A stretch of DNA of 64,000 bases from Halobacteriovorax sp. JY17 (GTDB lineage Bacteria > Bdellovibrionota > Bacteriovoracia > Bacteriovoracales > Bacteriovoracaceae). The translations under genes were made by a program, and so were the position numbers. Positions 47,443-55,088 of the stretch are shown here, one piece after another. The stretch covers positions 1 to 64,000 of the forward strand of contig NZ_NJER01000002.1 of assembly GCF_002753895.1 (NCBI RefSeq), in the 5' to 3' direction. The notes beneath the pieces were generated by a model. The model was not told the origin of the DNA, made no database searches, and saw only the letters and a list, made by a program, of their open reading frames with translations. The first letter of the stretch is position 1, and each line of letters opens with the position of its first letter.

Positions 47443-47901
47443 ATGAATAATTATCAAATTGATAGTCTCGATAGGCGAATAATTGAAGAACTTCAAAAAG
47501 ATGCTAGGAAACCTTTTCTTGATATTGCTAGAAAGTGCCAAGTTGCTGGAGGAACGATTCATCAGAGAATTGAAAAACTTCGGGAAAGAGGGATTATCAC
47601 AGGTAGTAAAATAACTATAAATCATAAGAAATTAGGATATGGCGTTGAGGTTCTTCTTGGTATTCACCTTGTAAATGCAAAAGTCGTTTCTAAAGTTGTA
47701 AAGAAGCTAGAGAAATTTCCAGAAGTTGTTCAGTCTTTATATACAACTGGAAATTATGCCCTCTTTGTTAAAATTGTAACGAAGGATATTGATCACTTTC
47801 ATAACTTCTTAGTTAAGAAGTTACAGGCCATCGAAGAGATTAGATCGACAGAATCTTTTATTTGTCTGGAAACGCCAATTGATAGAGAGTTGCAGGTCTA
47901 A
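47443..47901 (+). CDS. Lrp/AsnC-family transcriptional regulator
   Basis: A 152-residue protein from ATG 47443, which has GGAG 6 bases upstream; the in-frame ATG at 47431 lies in the ribosome site. The N-terminal HTH (DSLDRRIIEELQKDARKPF, then GGTIHQRIEKLRERGIITG) is followed by an amino-acid-binding RAM domain (VVQSLYTTGNYALFVKIVTKD). Divergent from asnB across 140 bases, so control of asparagine synthesis in response to asparagine is likely by analogy with AsnC. Its stop is one base from the convergent response-regulator stop. Confidence 0.9.
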   Translation: MNNYQIDSLDRRIIEELQKDARKPFLDIARKCQVAGGTIHQRIEKLRERGIITGSKITINHKKLGYGVEVLLGIHLVNAKVVSKVVKKLEKFPEVVQSLYTTGNYALFVKIVTKDIDHFHNFLVKKLQAIEEIRSTESFICLETPIDRELQV

Positions 47902-47902
47902 T

Positions 47903-48337
47903 TTATTCTCCGTGCTTTCTCATCATCATTTGAGTGAAGACATTATTCCAGTTGATGAGATTCTTGTGAGAGTTCTCCACAGTTGTTAGAAAAGAATCTT
48001 TATCAAATGGCTTGAATATAAAACCATTTGCGCGAAGTTTATAACAGGCCGTGAAATTAAGAAGGTTATCTGAAGCTGTAATAACTATCAATTCGGTTCC
48101 CTGTTCAAGCTTGATGATATGATCGAGTAACCTATCCCCATACATCTCTTTCATATTAATATCGATGATCGCAATTTGAGTTTCATTCTCTGTCATAAAG
48201 CTTAAGGCCTCTTTTGGGGAGGTAAATGAGCTGACGGCAAATGACTCGTTACCTTTGAGGTAATTGCTCATTAGACTTAATGAATCAGGATCATCATCAA
48301 CGAGGACTATTTTAATAGGGTATTGTAGTAAGAACAT
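47903..48337 (-). CDS. Single-domain response regulator
   Basis: A 144-residue CheY-like receiver with the acidic pocket (VLVDDDPDSLSL, about 11-22), the phosphorylatable aspartate in IAIIDINMKEMYGDR (about 55-69), Thr in VITASDN and Lys in FKPFDKDSF (about 113-121). There is no output domain, so it should act by protein contact. GGAGATATCT precedes the ATG. No cognate kinase is nearby; the partner is unknown. Confidence 0.9.
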   Translation of the reverse strand: MFLLQYPIKIVLVDDDPDSLSLMSNYLKGNESFAVSSFTSPKEALSFMTENETQIAIIDINMKEMYGDRLLDHIIKLEQGTELIVITASDNLLNFTACYKLRANGFIFKPFDKDSFLTTVENSHKNLINWNNVFTQMMMRKHGE

Positions 48338-48437
48338 AGATATCTCCTAATAGTATTATATCGGAAAATTAGTCGTATACTTGGTAAAAGAGGTAAAAAT
48401 TAAGATAATATTACCTTATCACCGCAAGGAAAATGAA

Positions 48438-49175
48438 ATGATTGATATTTCAAATTTAAAGATAAGACAGGATATTGATAGGGTCCATTTATTGCAATGG
48501 GGACATTTCTCGATTTTATCTCTGGCCTTTATTGTTGAAGGTTTTTTTAACGTTAAAATCTTTTGGACAATCTTTAGTCTATTAGGATTAATGGTTTTCT
48601 ATAAACTTTACTTTAAAACTCTAAGTGATCTTTATTACTCATTCTGGACTTTCTCTTTCGCAACAGCGTGTCTGATTGTTTATAAGCTCTATCATATTAT
48701 TATGTCTCAAAGTGATCTTCAGCTCTTCTATTTATATTTAATCGCTGGAATTATTCTAACAATTGAAACCTATATCTTATTATCCCCTATTTACTACCCT
48801 AGAGTTTCTTGGTGGGAGTATGATTTTAGATTTAGGGATGACTTAAAAGTAAAATTTCGTTACGAAGATAAGAAGCACGAAGCAAGGCTGACGGATCTTA
48901 GGCGAAATGCTGGTTGCCTAGCTTCTTTTGAAGAAATTGTTGTTGGCGATAAAGTGGAGGTTCTTGCTTCAAATGGAGTTCGTGAATTTAACTTCTTAGT
49001 GGAAATAATGAGTAAGAGAAGATACTCACTTGGTAGACCTTCTACTCATGGAGTGAGGTTTATTTTCAATGATGATTTTCCAGAGTCTGAGCATGAAGAA
49101 TTCCATAATTACTGGATAAATGAGAAAGTATTTAAGAATAAGACCAGATTTAAAAAGCAAGGCGAGAATGCATAA
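48438..49175 (+). CDS. Membrane protein with PilZ-like C-terminal domain
   Basis: About 245 residues from ATG 48438 (AAGGAAAA upstream); a TTG at 48381 would add 19 residues. Four hydrophobic helices (about residues 22-130) are followed by a soluble domain of about 100 residues resembling PilZ (VKFRYEDKKHEARLTDLRR, NAGCLASFEEIVVGDKVEV, HGVRFIF). The RxxxR and DxSxxG c-di-GMP contacts are degenerate, so nucleotide binding is uncertain. It overlaps tadA by 8 bases. Confidence 0.68.
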   Translation: MIDISNLKIRQDIDRVHLLQWGHFSILSLAFIVEGFFNVKIFWTIFSLLGLMVFYKLYFKTLSDLYYSFWTFSFATACLIVYKLYHIIMSQSDLQLFYLYLIAGIILTIETYILLSPIYYPRVSWWEYDFRFRDDLKVKFRYEDKKHEARLTDLRRNAGCLASFEEIVVGDKVEVLASNGVREFNFLVEIMSKRRYSLGRPSTHGVRFIFNDDFPESEHEEFHNYWINEKVFKNKTRFKKQGENA

Positions 49176-49644
49176 CTTTGAAGAATATAAATGGCTTATG
49201 AGTGTGGCAATGGATGAGGCCTATAAAGCCTACTCCATTGATGAAGTTCCAATTGGAGCTGCCATTGTTGATGAGTCAGGAAATATTTTAAGCCAATCTC
49301 ATAATGAAAAAGAACATAATAACGATCCTTGCGGTCACGCAGAAATTCTTGCAATAAGAGAAGCATGTAAGAAAAAAGGAAGCTGGAGGCTCACGGGTTG
49401 CACAATATTTGTGACTTTGGAGCCTTGTCCAATGTGTCTTAGTGCACTTATTCAATCACGAGTAGATAAACTTGTTTTTGCTGCCTACGACCCTAAAGGG
49501 GGAGCAATAAGCCTCAATTACAATTTGTATAAAGACAAGAGACTAAATCATAACTTTAGTGTGGTCGGAGGTGTAGGACACTTTGAATCTTCTAAAATCC
49601 TTTCACGTTTCTTTAGAGAAAAACGCGCTTCTTATAAGAAGTAA
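49168..49644 (+). CDS. tadA: tRNA-specific adenosine deaminase
   Basis: TadA converts A34 to inosine in tRNA-Arg(ACG). The 158-residue protein, starting at ATG 49168 (GGCGAG upstream), has the zinc deaminase motifs CGHAEILAIREA (about 55-66, Glu as proton shuttle) and LEPCPMCLSALIQSR (about 86-100). A longer in-frame start at 49120 would run far into the upstream gene and lacks a ribosome site. Its substrate tRNA gene lies at 45627-45703 in this window. Confidence 0.93.
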   Translation: MHNFEEYKWLMSVAMDEAYKAYSIDEVPIGAAIVDESGNILSQSHNEKEHNNDPCGHAEILAIREACKKKGSWRLTGCTIFVTLEPCPMCLSALIQSRVDKLVFAAYDPKGGAISLNYNLYKDKRLNHNFSVVGGVGHFESSKILSRFFREKRASYKK

Positions 49645-49726
49645 CATATATTGTGACTTTTACTTACACTCCCTAGCTAGATAACTTTTCTCACGTTAGC
49701 CTTAATGAAATATTTTAGGGAGAAAA

Positions 49727-50623
49727 ATGAGAAATTTATTTAAGGTTCTAATCTGCTTTTTTGTTCTAGCTACAACTTTTGCTATTTCTGAATTTGCATC
49801 TTCTTTAGAGAAAACAATAGGCATAAGTCGTTCAAGAATTGAAATGGTTGCTAAGAATATAAGAGTAAAGTTTGGAACATTCCCTAGAGGCTCTACGGCC
49901 GCAGCTTCTTACAATCCTCTTTTTAATACAATTAAACTTAATAAGTCATTACAGTCTAAAGTTACAAAGAGATTACAAACAATAGAAGAGTTAAAAGCCG
50001 AGAGCCCATATGCTTATCAAGTTTCTCTTGCAACAATCTTTCATGAGTTCGGTCATGCAGAGTTAGATACAATTATTGAAGAGTCTAGAGAATATGAAGA
50101 AAGAAAGCTCTATGAAGTTTTAAAATTTGAAGTGGCTCCTTGGTTTAAGAGAAACTTTCCAAAGACGAAGTCCTGGGATGCAGTTCATGAACTCTATGGA
50201 TATTATAGGACAGATATTATTGAAAGAATGTTTATAGAGGCAGAAAATATTCTTCTACAAAATGGAATTAATCAATATCAGAGTCGCTGCTTTCTTGGAA
50301 ACAACTTAAAAGAAGTAATTGGAGAACAGTCTCGTGAAGAATTTTCTAAATTGCAAATCTTTGATGAAATCGATAGAGATGAATTTAAGAAGAAGGTGAA
50401 GGTGAAATATATTTTCATCAGAGGAAGAGATCTCAACTTAAGTGAAGCAAAAGAAGTCTTTAAGCAAGAGTGGTTCAATGCCATTTGGGATCATTTGGAG
50501 AAGTCTTATAAGCTTCCTGGTAACAGAAGAGAGTTATTGGCTTACATAAGTAAGTGGCCAGAACTTTCGTTTGTGACTAAGTGCAGGGAAGATCAGTGGG
50601 ATAAATATCATTCTACTAAATAG
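49727..50623 (+). CDS. Secreted protein with HEXXH metalloprotease motif
   Basis: A 298-residue protein with an N-terminal signal peptide or anchor (MRNLFKVLICFFVLATTFA) and the zinc-protease motif HEFGH at residues 106-110, in the context LATIFHEFGHAELD. The rest is charged, helical, and not recognised. A third zinc ligand could be one of the glutamates in the following helix. AGGGAGAAAA precedes the ATG. A predatory-type bacterium would be expected to encode many such hydrolases, but the substrate is unknown. Confidence 0.72.
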   Translation: MRNLFKVLICFFVLATTFAISEFASSLEKTIGISRSRIEMVAKNIRVKFGTFPRGSTAAASYNPLFNTIKLNKSLQSKVTKRLQTIEELKAESPYAYQVSLATIFHEFGHAELDTIIEESREYEERKLYEVLKFEVAPWFKRNFPKTKSWDAVHELYGYYRTDIIERMFIEAENILLQNGINQYQSRCFLGNNLKEVIGEQSREEFSKLQIFDEIDRDEFKKKVKVKYIFIRGRDLNLSEAKEVFKQEWFNAIWDHLEKSYKLPGNRRELLAYISKWPELSFVTKCREDQWDKYHSTK

Positions 50624-50659
50624 ACACTTCTCGTCTTAATTGATAAATATATAGCTCAA

Positions 50660-50679
50660 TAAATGCGGAGAATTGGCCG
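50660..50679 (+). repeat. Copy of the tRNA-Ser(GGA) 5' end
   Basis: TAAATGCGGAGAATTGGCCG at 50660-50679 is repeated exactly at 50791-50810, where it covers the leader and first 13 bases of the intact tRNA-Ser(GGA). The upstream copy is not followed by the rest of a tRNA. It looks like the remnant of a duplicated or recombined tRNA gene. Confidence 0.85.
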
Positions 50680-50797
50680 TGCGATGAGAGAAAATACAAA
50701 GTATTTTAATTATCGCTTTACCGTAATGAGTTGCAGTAGCGTTAGCGCCTGCAACGCATGGGCGGAGACGAGGCTCTCAAGTTTATCATTTAAATGC

Positions 50798-50887
50798 GGA
50801 GAATTGGCCGAGTGGTCGAAGGCGCACGCTTGGAAAGCGTGTAAGGGGGCAACTCCTTCGAGGGTTCGAATCCCTTGTTCTCCGCCA
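50798..50887 (+). tRNA. tRNA-Ser (anticodon GGA)
   Basis: Class II tRNA with acceptor GGAGAAT/GTTCTCC (one G-U pair), D-arm GGCCGAGTGGTCGAAGGC, anticodon stem-loop CACGCTTGGAAAGCGTG (anticodon GGA), long variable arm, T-loop GGGTTCGAATCCC, discriminator G and encoded CCA. It reads UCC/UCU. It borders the accessory island and is the probable integration target. Confidence 0.97.
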
Positions 50888-50898
50888 TTTCAAGTACT

Positions 50899-50926
50899 AA
50901 AAAGCCTCTTTTCGAAGAGGCTTTTT
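50899..50926 (+). terminator. Rho-independent terminator after tRNA-Ser(GGA)
   Basis: A perfect 12-bp stem (AAAAAGCCTCTT, 50899-50910; AAGAGGCTTTTT, 50915-50926) with a TTCG tetraloop. A-tract and T-tract flank it, so it can act in both directions. It ends the tRNA transcript 11 bases after CCA. Confidence 0.92.
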
Positions 50927-50928
50927 AA

Positions 50929-50949
50929 TGCACGCAAATTGCACGCAAA
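50929..50949 (+). repeat. Direct repeat beside the tRNA, possible attachment-site element
   Basis: TGCACGCAAA occurs at 50929-50938 and again at 50940-50949, one base apart. It lies just beyond the tRNA terminator at the island boundary. It could be part of the att region or an integrase-binding site. Only the repeat itself is certain. Confidence 0.55.
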
Positions 50950-51000
50950 CTTTTATTTTTAAAAATTTTCGAATAGCTCATTTTGGCGTGTAAGCGGAAG

Positions 51001-51963
51001 CTAATTCATGACGATCTGAGGTTTGTCTTTAGAAGTGATTTCAGGATTTGTTTTAATCATCTCATCAACAAGATTAAAGTCATCTATTTCACAGTAGACT
51101 TGTCTTTGGGCTTGATAAACCTGCATGCTGTTAATGTATCTAATGTACTCATCAGGAAGCTCATAAATACAATCTTCCTTGATCTCTGAACGTACTTGAG
51201 TCCTATATAGTCCCTCTTCAAATAACATCAAGACAATCCTAGATGAGATAGGAAAATATATTTCAATATTGGGTGATCCAAGACCATATCCTCTTACAGG
51301 TGATTTAAACTGGGAGTGTTTAACAACAGGATTGTCAGAAGTATAAAGAAGTGATTCTGAAGTGCAATAACCAATGACCCACACCTTGTTGTAAAATAGG
51401 TCAGAAAACCGTTCTATGGTTTCATCCTTAAACATAAACTCAGCATGATGAATGGGAGCATATTCTTCATTATATTCTGCATATATATCATCAACATTTA
51501 GACCTTCTGGTGGTGGCGGTGCATGGTGCTCTAGAAAGTGAGGCAGCATCCAGTTTACTGTCCCTATCATCATGTCTTGAATAGCACGTCTATGCGTTGG
51601 AGTTCTAAAATATTGCACAGACAGATAGAGAGAGAATGCATCTTTTAAATCCTTAGTTATAATCCTTGCATCCTTATTTGGTGATAATAAATAACCACTC
51701 TGAACGTTATTTATAAGCCTTTTGAGATAAGTGGCATAATTACCTTCAATCTTTGAAAATGTTTTTTCTATGACTTGAAAATTAGAATCATCTTGATCTG
51801 GGAAATCATAAAAATATTTTTGTTGAGCAATGTTTTCGATATTAGGCTTAAATACACTTCCAGAAACTAAATCCTTGCAACAGAGATAGGTCTGATCCTT
51901 ATCAAAAGTAAAGTTTCTCAAATAGCACTGTGGTACATAATGCTGCTTTTTAACTTCACTCAT
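51001..51963 (-). CDS. DUF4238 family protein
   Basis: A 320-residue protein starting KKQHYVPQCYLRNF close to the N-terminus, the hallmark of DUF4238, a family of unknown biochemical function often seen in mobile and defence regions. Another typical segment is YTSDNPVVKH (about residues 204-213). The ATG at 51963 overlaps the upstream gene's TGA by one base, so the two are coupled. No catalytic motif is known for the family. Confidence 0.82.
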   Translation of the reverse strand: MSEVKKQHYVPQCYLRNFTFDKDQTYLCCKDLVSGSVFKPNIENIAQQKYFYDFPDQDDSNFQVIEKTFSKIEGNYATYLKRLINNVQSGYLLSPNKDARIITKDLKDAFSLYLSVQYFRTPTHRRAIQDMMIGTVNWMLPHFLEHHAPPPPEGLNVDDIYAEYNEEYAPIHHAEFMFKDETIERFSDLFYNKVWVIGYCTSESLLYTSDNPVVKHSQFKSPVRGYGLGSPNIEIYFPISSRIVLMLFEEGLYRTQVRSEIKEDCIYELPDEYIRYINSMQVYQAQRQVYCEIDDFNLVDEMIKTNPEITSKDKPQIVMN

Positions 51964-52622
51964 CAAAAAAGCCCTATCGGTTGAATAGGTTTAATATCGA
52001 TATTTATTTGGAAAAGCCTCAGGCTTTTCTCATTTGCCGAAACTTCAACAAAAGAATTTATAAAACGTGGTGCAACCAGAATCAGTTTGTTCTTTTTGCC
52101 AAGCTTGTCAGAGAGAGTTGATAGGAGAATTTTAACTTTCCCGTATTCATCTGTGGCAACAGTCTTTTTATAATATTTAACAGCTATATGATTACCACTT
52201 TTATCTTTAAATAAGGCATCGATATCTAAGGCTGAAGGAATTCTTTTAAGTGGCCTTAATCCATCTTCAATCAGATGAGGATTTTGGAGAAGATGCTTTT
52301 TTAGATAATCTTCATTTTGAAGGGAGATCTCTGCTCCACTAAGCATTTGAATAGTGTGATCCCATCCTTTCCAGAGAGGAGACTTTTTAAGAGTAACTAG
52401 TGTTTTAATGATTTCACTAGTATGGCAGTGGGCACTAGCTGAAATTTTTTTGATGATAGAGGAAATCTCATTGATCCTGTCAATATTGTCTTGTGAGATC
52501 TCCATTTCATCATTGATCCAACGATGAATAGTTGCTGGATTTACCTCTATTAAGGTTGCGAGCCCACTAATACTGGCATCAAAGTCTTTAAGAATATCAT
52601 TTATAAATTTAGAACTTTTCAT
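51963..52622 (-). CDS. XRE-type HTH protein with nuclease-like C-terminus
   Basis: A 219-residue protein. Residues about 14-50 form an XRE/Cro-type helix-turn-helix (ASISGLATLIEVNPATIHRW). The C-terminal half resembles the NucS/DUF91 PD-(D/E)XK fold: HLLQNPHLIEDGLRPL (about 110-125) and LDIDALFKDKSGNHIAVKYYK (132-152 region), with Asp133/Asp135. The usual acidic residue of the ExK pair appears replaced (VKYYK), so cleavage activity is doubtful. Coupled to the DUF4238 gene. Possibly autoregulating, or binding the operator upstream of the excisionase gene. Confidence 0.7.
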   Translation of the reverse strand: MKSSKFINDILKDFDASISGLATLIEVNPATIHRWINDEMEISQDNIDRINEISSIIKKISASAHCHTSEIIKTLVTLKKSPLWKGWDHTIQMLSGAEISLQNEDYLKKHLLQNPHLIEDGLRPLKRIPSALDIDALFKDKSGNHIAVKYYKKTVATDEYGKVKILLSTLSDKLGKKNKLILVAPRFINSFVEVSANEKSLRLFQINIDIKPIQPIGLF

Positions 52623-52681
52623 ATTAATAATATATTTACCTAATTTTAAACGCTTAGCAATAAAAAAGTCTTAATAATTAA

Positions 52682-52731
52682 ACGCAATGAAAAAGTGTTG
52701 CGTACAGTGGAGTGTTGTGTTAACATTGCGT
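52682..52731. promoter_or_regulatory. Inverted-repeat operator before xis/int
   Basis: ACGCAATG (52682-52689) and its exact complement CATTGCGT (52724-52731) flank a 34-base spacer between the divergent XRE/nuclease-like gene and the excisionase-like gene; the right arm ends two bases before the latter's ATG. A related TGTTGCGTA string lies inside. Likely an operator for the XRE protein or the excisionase-like protein. Confidence 0.6.
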
Positions 52732-52732
52732 C

Positions 52733-53026
52733 ATGAAAAAGAATAAAGGGATATTCGAAAAGGCGAACAAGAATTCTCCAGTAGTTGTATATGACTACTC
52801 TCAGTTTAAGCTTATGTATCAATTAGCTGAGTCGTTGAAAGTCCCCAAATCGATATTTACAGAAGAAGAAGCTGCAGATTATTTGAGGGTTGAACTTCAA
52901 ACACTAAAGAATTATGCCAAGAAAAAGAAAATAACATGGAAGCTTATCGGTAAAGATAAAATCTATACTCAAAAGGATCTTGATGAATTTCTAGAGAGAA
53001 AATCTCGATTTCATCAAGATTTTTAG
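52733..53026 (+). CDS. Excisionase-type HTH_17 DNA-binding protein
   Basis: A 97-residue protein whose second half is the MerR-like/excisionase helix-turn-helix: FTEEEAADYLRVELQTLKNY (about 42-61), then WKLIGKDKIYTQKDLDEFL (about 68-86). It lies 11 bases before the integrase, so a directionality factor or regulator of integrase is likely. No Shine-Dalgarno site precedes the ATG, and the operator ends two bases before it; it may be leaderless, or translation may start further in. Confidence 0.8.
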   Translation: MKKNKGIFEKANKNSPVVVYDYSQFKLMYQLAESLKVPKSIFTEEEAADYLRVELQTLKNYAKKKKITWKLIGKDKIYTQKDLDEFLERKSRFHQDF

Positions 53027-53037
53027 ACGGAGGCCAA

Positions 53038-54477
53038 ATGTTAAATTGTTTATATCTAAATGGGAGTGATTTTAAGAAAACCAACTTTAAGTACAGTGGA
53101 ATTGTTTCTCCTAACCCTAAGATTGAGAAATATCGTAATGGATACAGAATCACTTTTTATTTAACCACTGGCAAAAGAGAGCATTATTATGGGCTTATGA
53201 CTGATAGCTGCAAGACAGAAGCTACTAGAAACAAGACGGTACGGGAGTTTGAATCACTTGTTAGAAATGGATGTTTTCCTCTTAAATCAATACCAAAGCT
53301 TGAAAAGTTCGAAGTAAAGTCCAAAAAAGGCCAAACTCTATTTTTAGATGGAATGATTTTGTATTACACAGATTTTAATAAGGGAAGGCACCGTAAAAGA
53401 GATAGCAATATCGCAAGGCAAGAGCCAACTTTAAAATATCTTTTGAAAACTGTTAGTAAACGTACAGGTAAGCGATACTTAGAAGAGGTCGATACAAATG
53501 ACCTACAACAAATAGAAGATAATCTTCAAAAGTGGTGTGCTGAAAATGGGAAGCCTATTAATATTGTAACGGCAGCATCTTACAAAAGATTATTAAAAGC
53601 CTATTTTAATTGTCTGGCAAAAAAACTTGGCCTTAATATGAATCCAGCAGTTATTAGCTCTACTCCAGAAACTAATGGTCATGAAAATGAGACAGTTGGA
53701 ACAAGAACTGTAACCTATCCTGAAGAATTATTGTCAGCAGTTGATAAGTATCCTTTTGAAACCCCGTACAATTATCCAGATAGAAAAGAGATGATTTATC
53801 TTTATAGAACAACAGGTATTGCTAAGGGAGAGATGTCTACTCTTAGTGAAGAAAACCTCTACCCCGATAAGTACAATTTTGACAGCATCATTTTAATGGA
53901 TAAGCCTGATTGCCCGACTAATATTGAAATGGGGTTTCAGGTTAAAACTCATAATAGGCATAAAAGAATTATTCCTTTGGATGAAAGATGTATTGCCTAT
54001 ATAAAATCTCAGCAAATAAAACATAGAAATCATGAAATATATGGAAGAATAACCCCAAAGGGTGGAACGACCTCTTACAAAAAGTATCGTTTCCTATTCC
54101 CAATTTATAGACATGGTAAATGGCAACGCTGTGATGATTTCTTAAAAGGTATTCAAGAGCTAGTTGATGAAGCTAGCAAACACTTTGGTCTTCCCTATAG
54201 AGGAAAAGATTATCAGGTTCATGATTTTAGAAATACGTTGAATGAAGAAATGGGAGATAAGGGCATATCAGCAGAGGATAGAGCTTATATCTTGGGTCAC
54301 AGCAAGGAAGTTAATGAGAAAAACTATATGAACGCTGATAAGAGAAAAGAGCTGCGTGCTAGAACAGCTCACGCAGCCTTTAGAGAAAAAATGATTAACA
54401 ATGATGAATCCACTGGGCCATCGGGAAAATCATCAATCGCCCAAGCACCTAATTTACGCTTGATTGTCGATCAGTGA
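53038..54477 (+). CDS. Tyrosine recombinase / integrase
   Basis: A 479-residue phage-type integrase with a perfect GGAGG ribosome site. A SAM-like core-binding domain (about 100-215) precedes the catalytic domain. Catalytic residues visible are His395-Arg398 (VHDFRNTLNEE), His421 (ILGHSKE) and Tyr430 (KNYMN). The segment where Arg I normally lies reads TTGIAKGEM (about 258-266), with Ala262 in the Arg position. So the enzyme may be impaired or the Arg may come from another position. It belongs with the excisionase-like gene. Convergent with the zinc-finger gene, overlapping 24 bases. Confidence 0.88.
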   Translation: MLNCLYLNGSDFKKTNFKYSGIVSPNPKIEKYRNGYRITFYLTTGKREHYYGLMTDSCKTEATRNKTVREFESLVRNGCFPLKSIPKLEKFEVKSKKGQTLFLDGMILYYTDFNKGRHRKRDSNIARQEPTLKYLLKTVSKRTGKRYLEEVDTNDLQQIEDNLQKWCAENGKPINIVTAASYKRLLKAYFNCLAKKLGLNMNPAVISSTPETNGHENETVGTRTVTYPEELLSAVDKYPFETPYNYPDRKEMIYLYRTTGIAKGEMSTLSEENLYPDKYNFDSIILMDKPDCPTNIEMGFQVKTHNRHKRIIPLDERCIAYIKSQQIKHRNHEIYGRITPKGGTTSYKKYRFLFPIYRHGKWQRCDDFLKGIQELVDEASKHFGLPYRGKDYQVHDFRNTLNEEMGDKGISAEDRAYILGHSKEVNEKNYMNADKRKELRARTAHAAFREKMINNDESTGPSGKSSIAQAPNLRLIVDQ

Positions 54478-54732
54478 TGAGATGAGATCAAGGCTTTCAT
54501 CAAAGGTGATATCTTTAAAGTTCATAACAAAGCTAATGGCATCACCACCACCACCATCTTCACTACAGTAGTAGATGGATTTATGATCATCTACAAAGAG
54601 TGTCTCTTTTCGATTGTGACAAAAAGGGCATAGTCCCCTATATTTATTTTGATGTACTTTTAGGTGTATAAAGTGCCCAAGTATTGATGATATATCTACA
54701 TTTTTAATTTTATCAATCTTATCTCGCATCAT
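54454..54732 (-). CDS. Stand-alone CHC2-type (DnaG-like) zinc-finger protein
   Basis: The 92-residue protein is almost only a primase zinc-binding domain: YRGLCPFCHNRKETLFVDD (about 34-52), YYCSEDGGGGDAISFVM (about 57-73), FDESLDLISSL (about 80-90). DnaG uses Cys-His-Cys-Cys; here CPFCH supplies the first ligands and the final CxxC cysteine is missing (CSED). There is no TOPRIM or polymerase domain. GGAG lies 7 bases before ATG 54732. Such single domains occur in phages and integrative elements; the role is unknown. Confidence 0.82.
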   Translation of the reverse strand: MMRDKIDKIKNVDISSILGHFIHLKVHQNKYRGLCPFCHNRKETLFVDDHKSIYYCSEDGGGGDAISFVMNFKDITFDESLDLISSLIDNQA

Positions 54733-54736
54733 AACT

Positions 54737-55027
54737 TTACTCCTTCAAAATTTTATCAATACTGCCTTGGGGAACGTTACGATAACCAGTAAGAATTCCT
54801 GTTTCAATCACGGCAAACTCACTTCCTAAATTGATAATGGTAAGACCAGAGTTAAAAGCACACTCTTGTAGTTGAAATAAGAATGTGGGGTTGATTATTG
54901 TTTTTCCAGTTACCTGCTGCATTCTTTGGTAGCAGATTTTAAATCTGCCGTTAGGTTTTCCACCAAACTCCATCTCGTAAATTTTCATTAATCTTGAAAC
55001 GATAGTGTCTACATAAATAGAACTCAT
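54737..55027 (-). CDS. Hypothetical island protein
   Basis: A 96-residue soluble protein (MSSIYVDTIVSRLMKIYEME) of mixed helices and strands without a recognised motif. A strong AAGGAG site precedes the ATG. It ends 4 bases before the zinc-finger gene starts, so both form an operon; the pair might act together in element replication, which is an inference from context only. Confidence 0.7.
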   Translation of the reverse strand: MSSIYVDTIVSRLMKIYEMEFGGKPNGRFKICYQRMQQVTGKTIINPTFLFQLQECAFNSGLTIINLGSEFAVIETGILTGYRNVPQGSIDKILKE

Positions 55028-55088
55028 TAATAATCTCCTTATATAAATTGTTTAAGCTCACATAAGGATCTACAAATTAATGAATTAT

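Noticed and set aside
50663-50962. A 99-codon plus-strand frame running through tRNA-Ser(GGA)
   Set aside because: It covers the tRNA and the terminator and shows no protein-like features.
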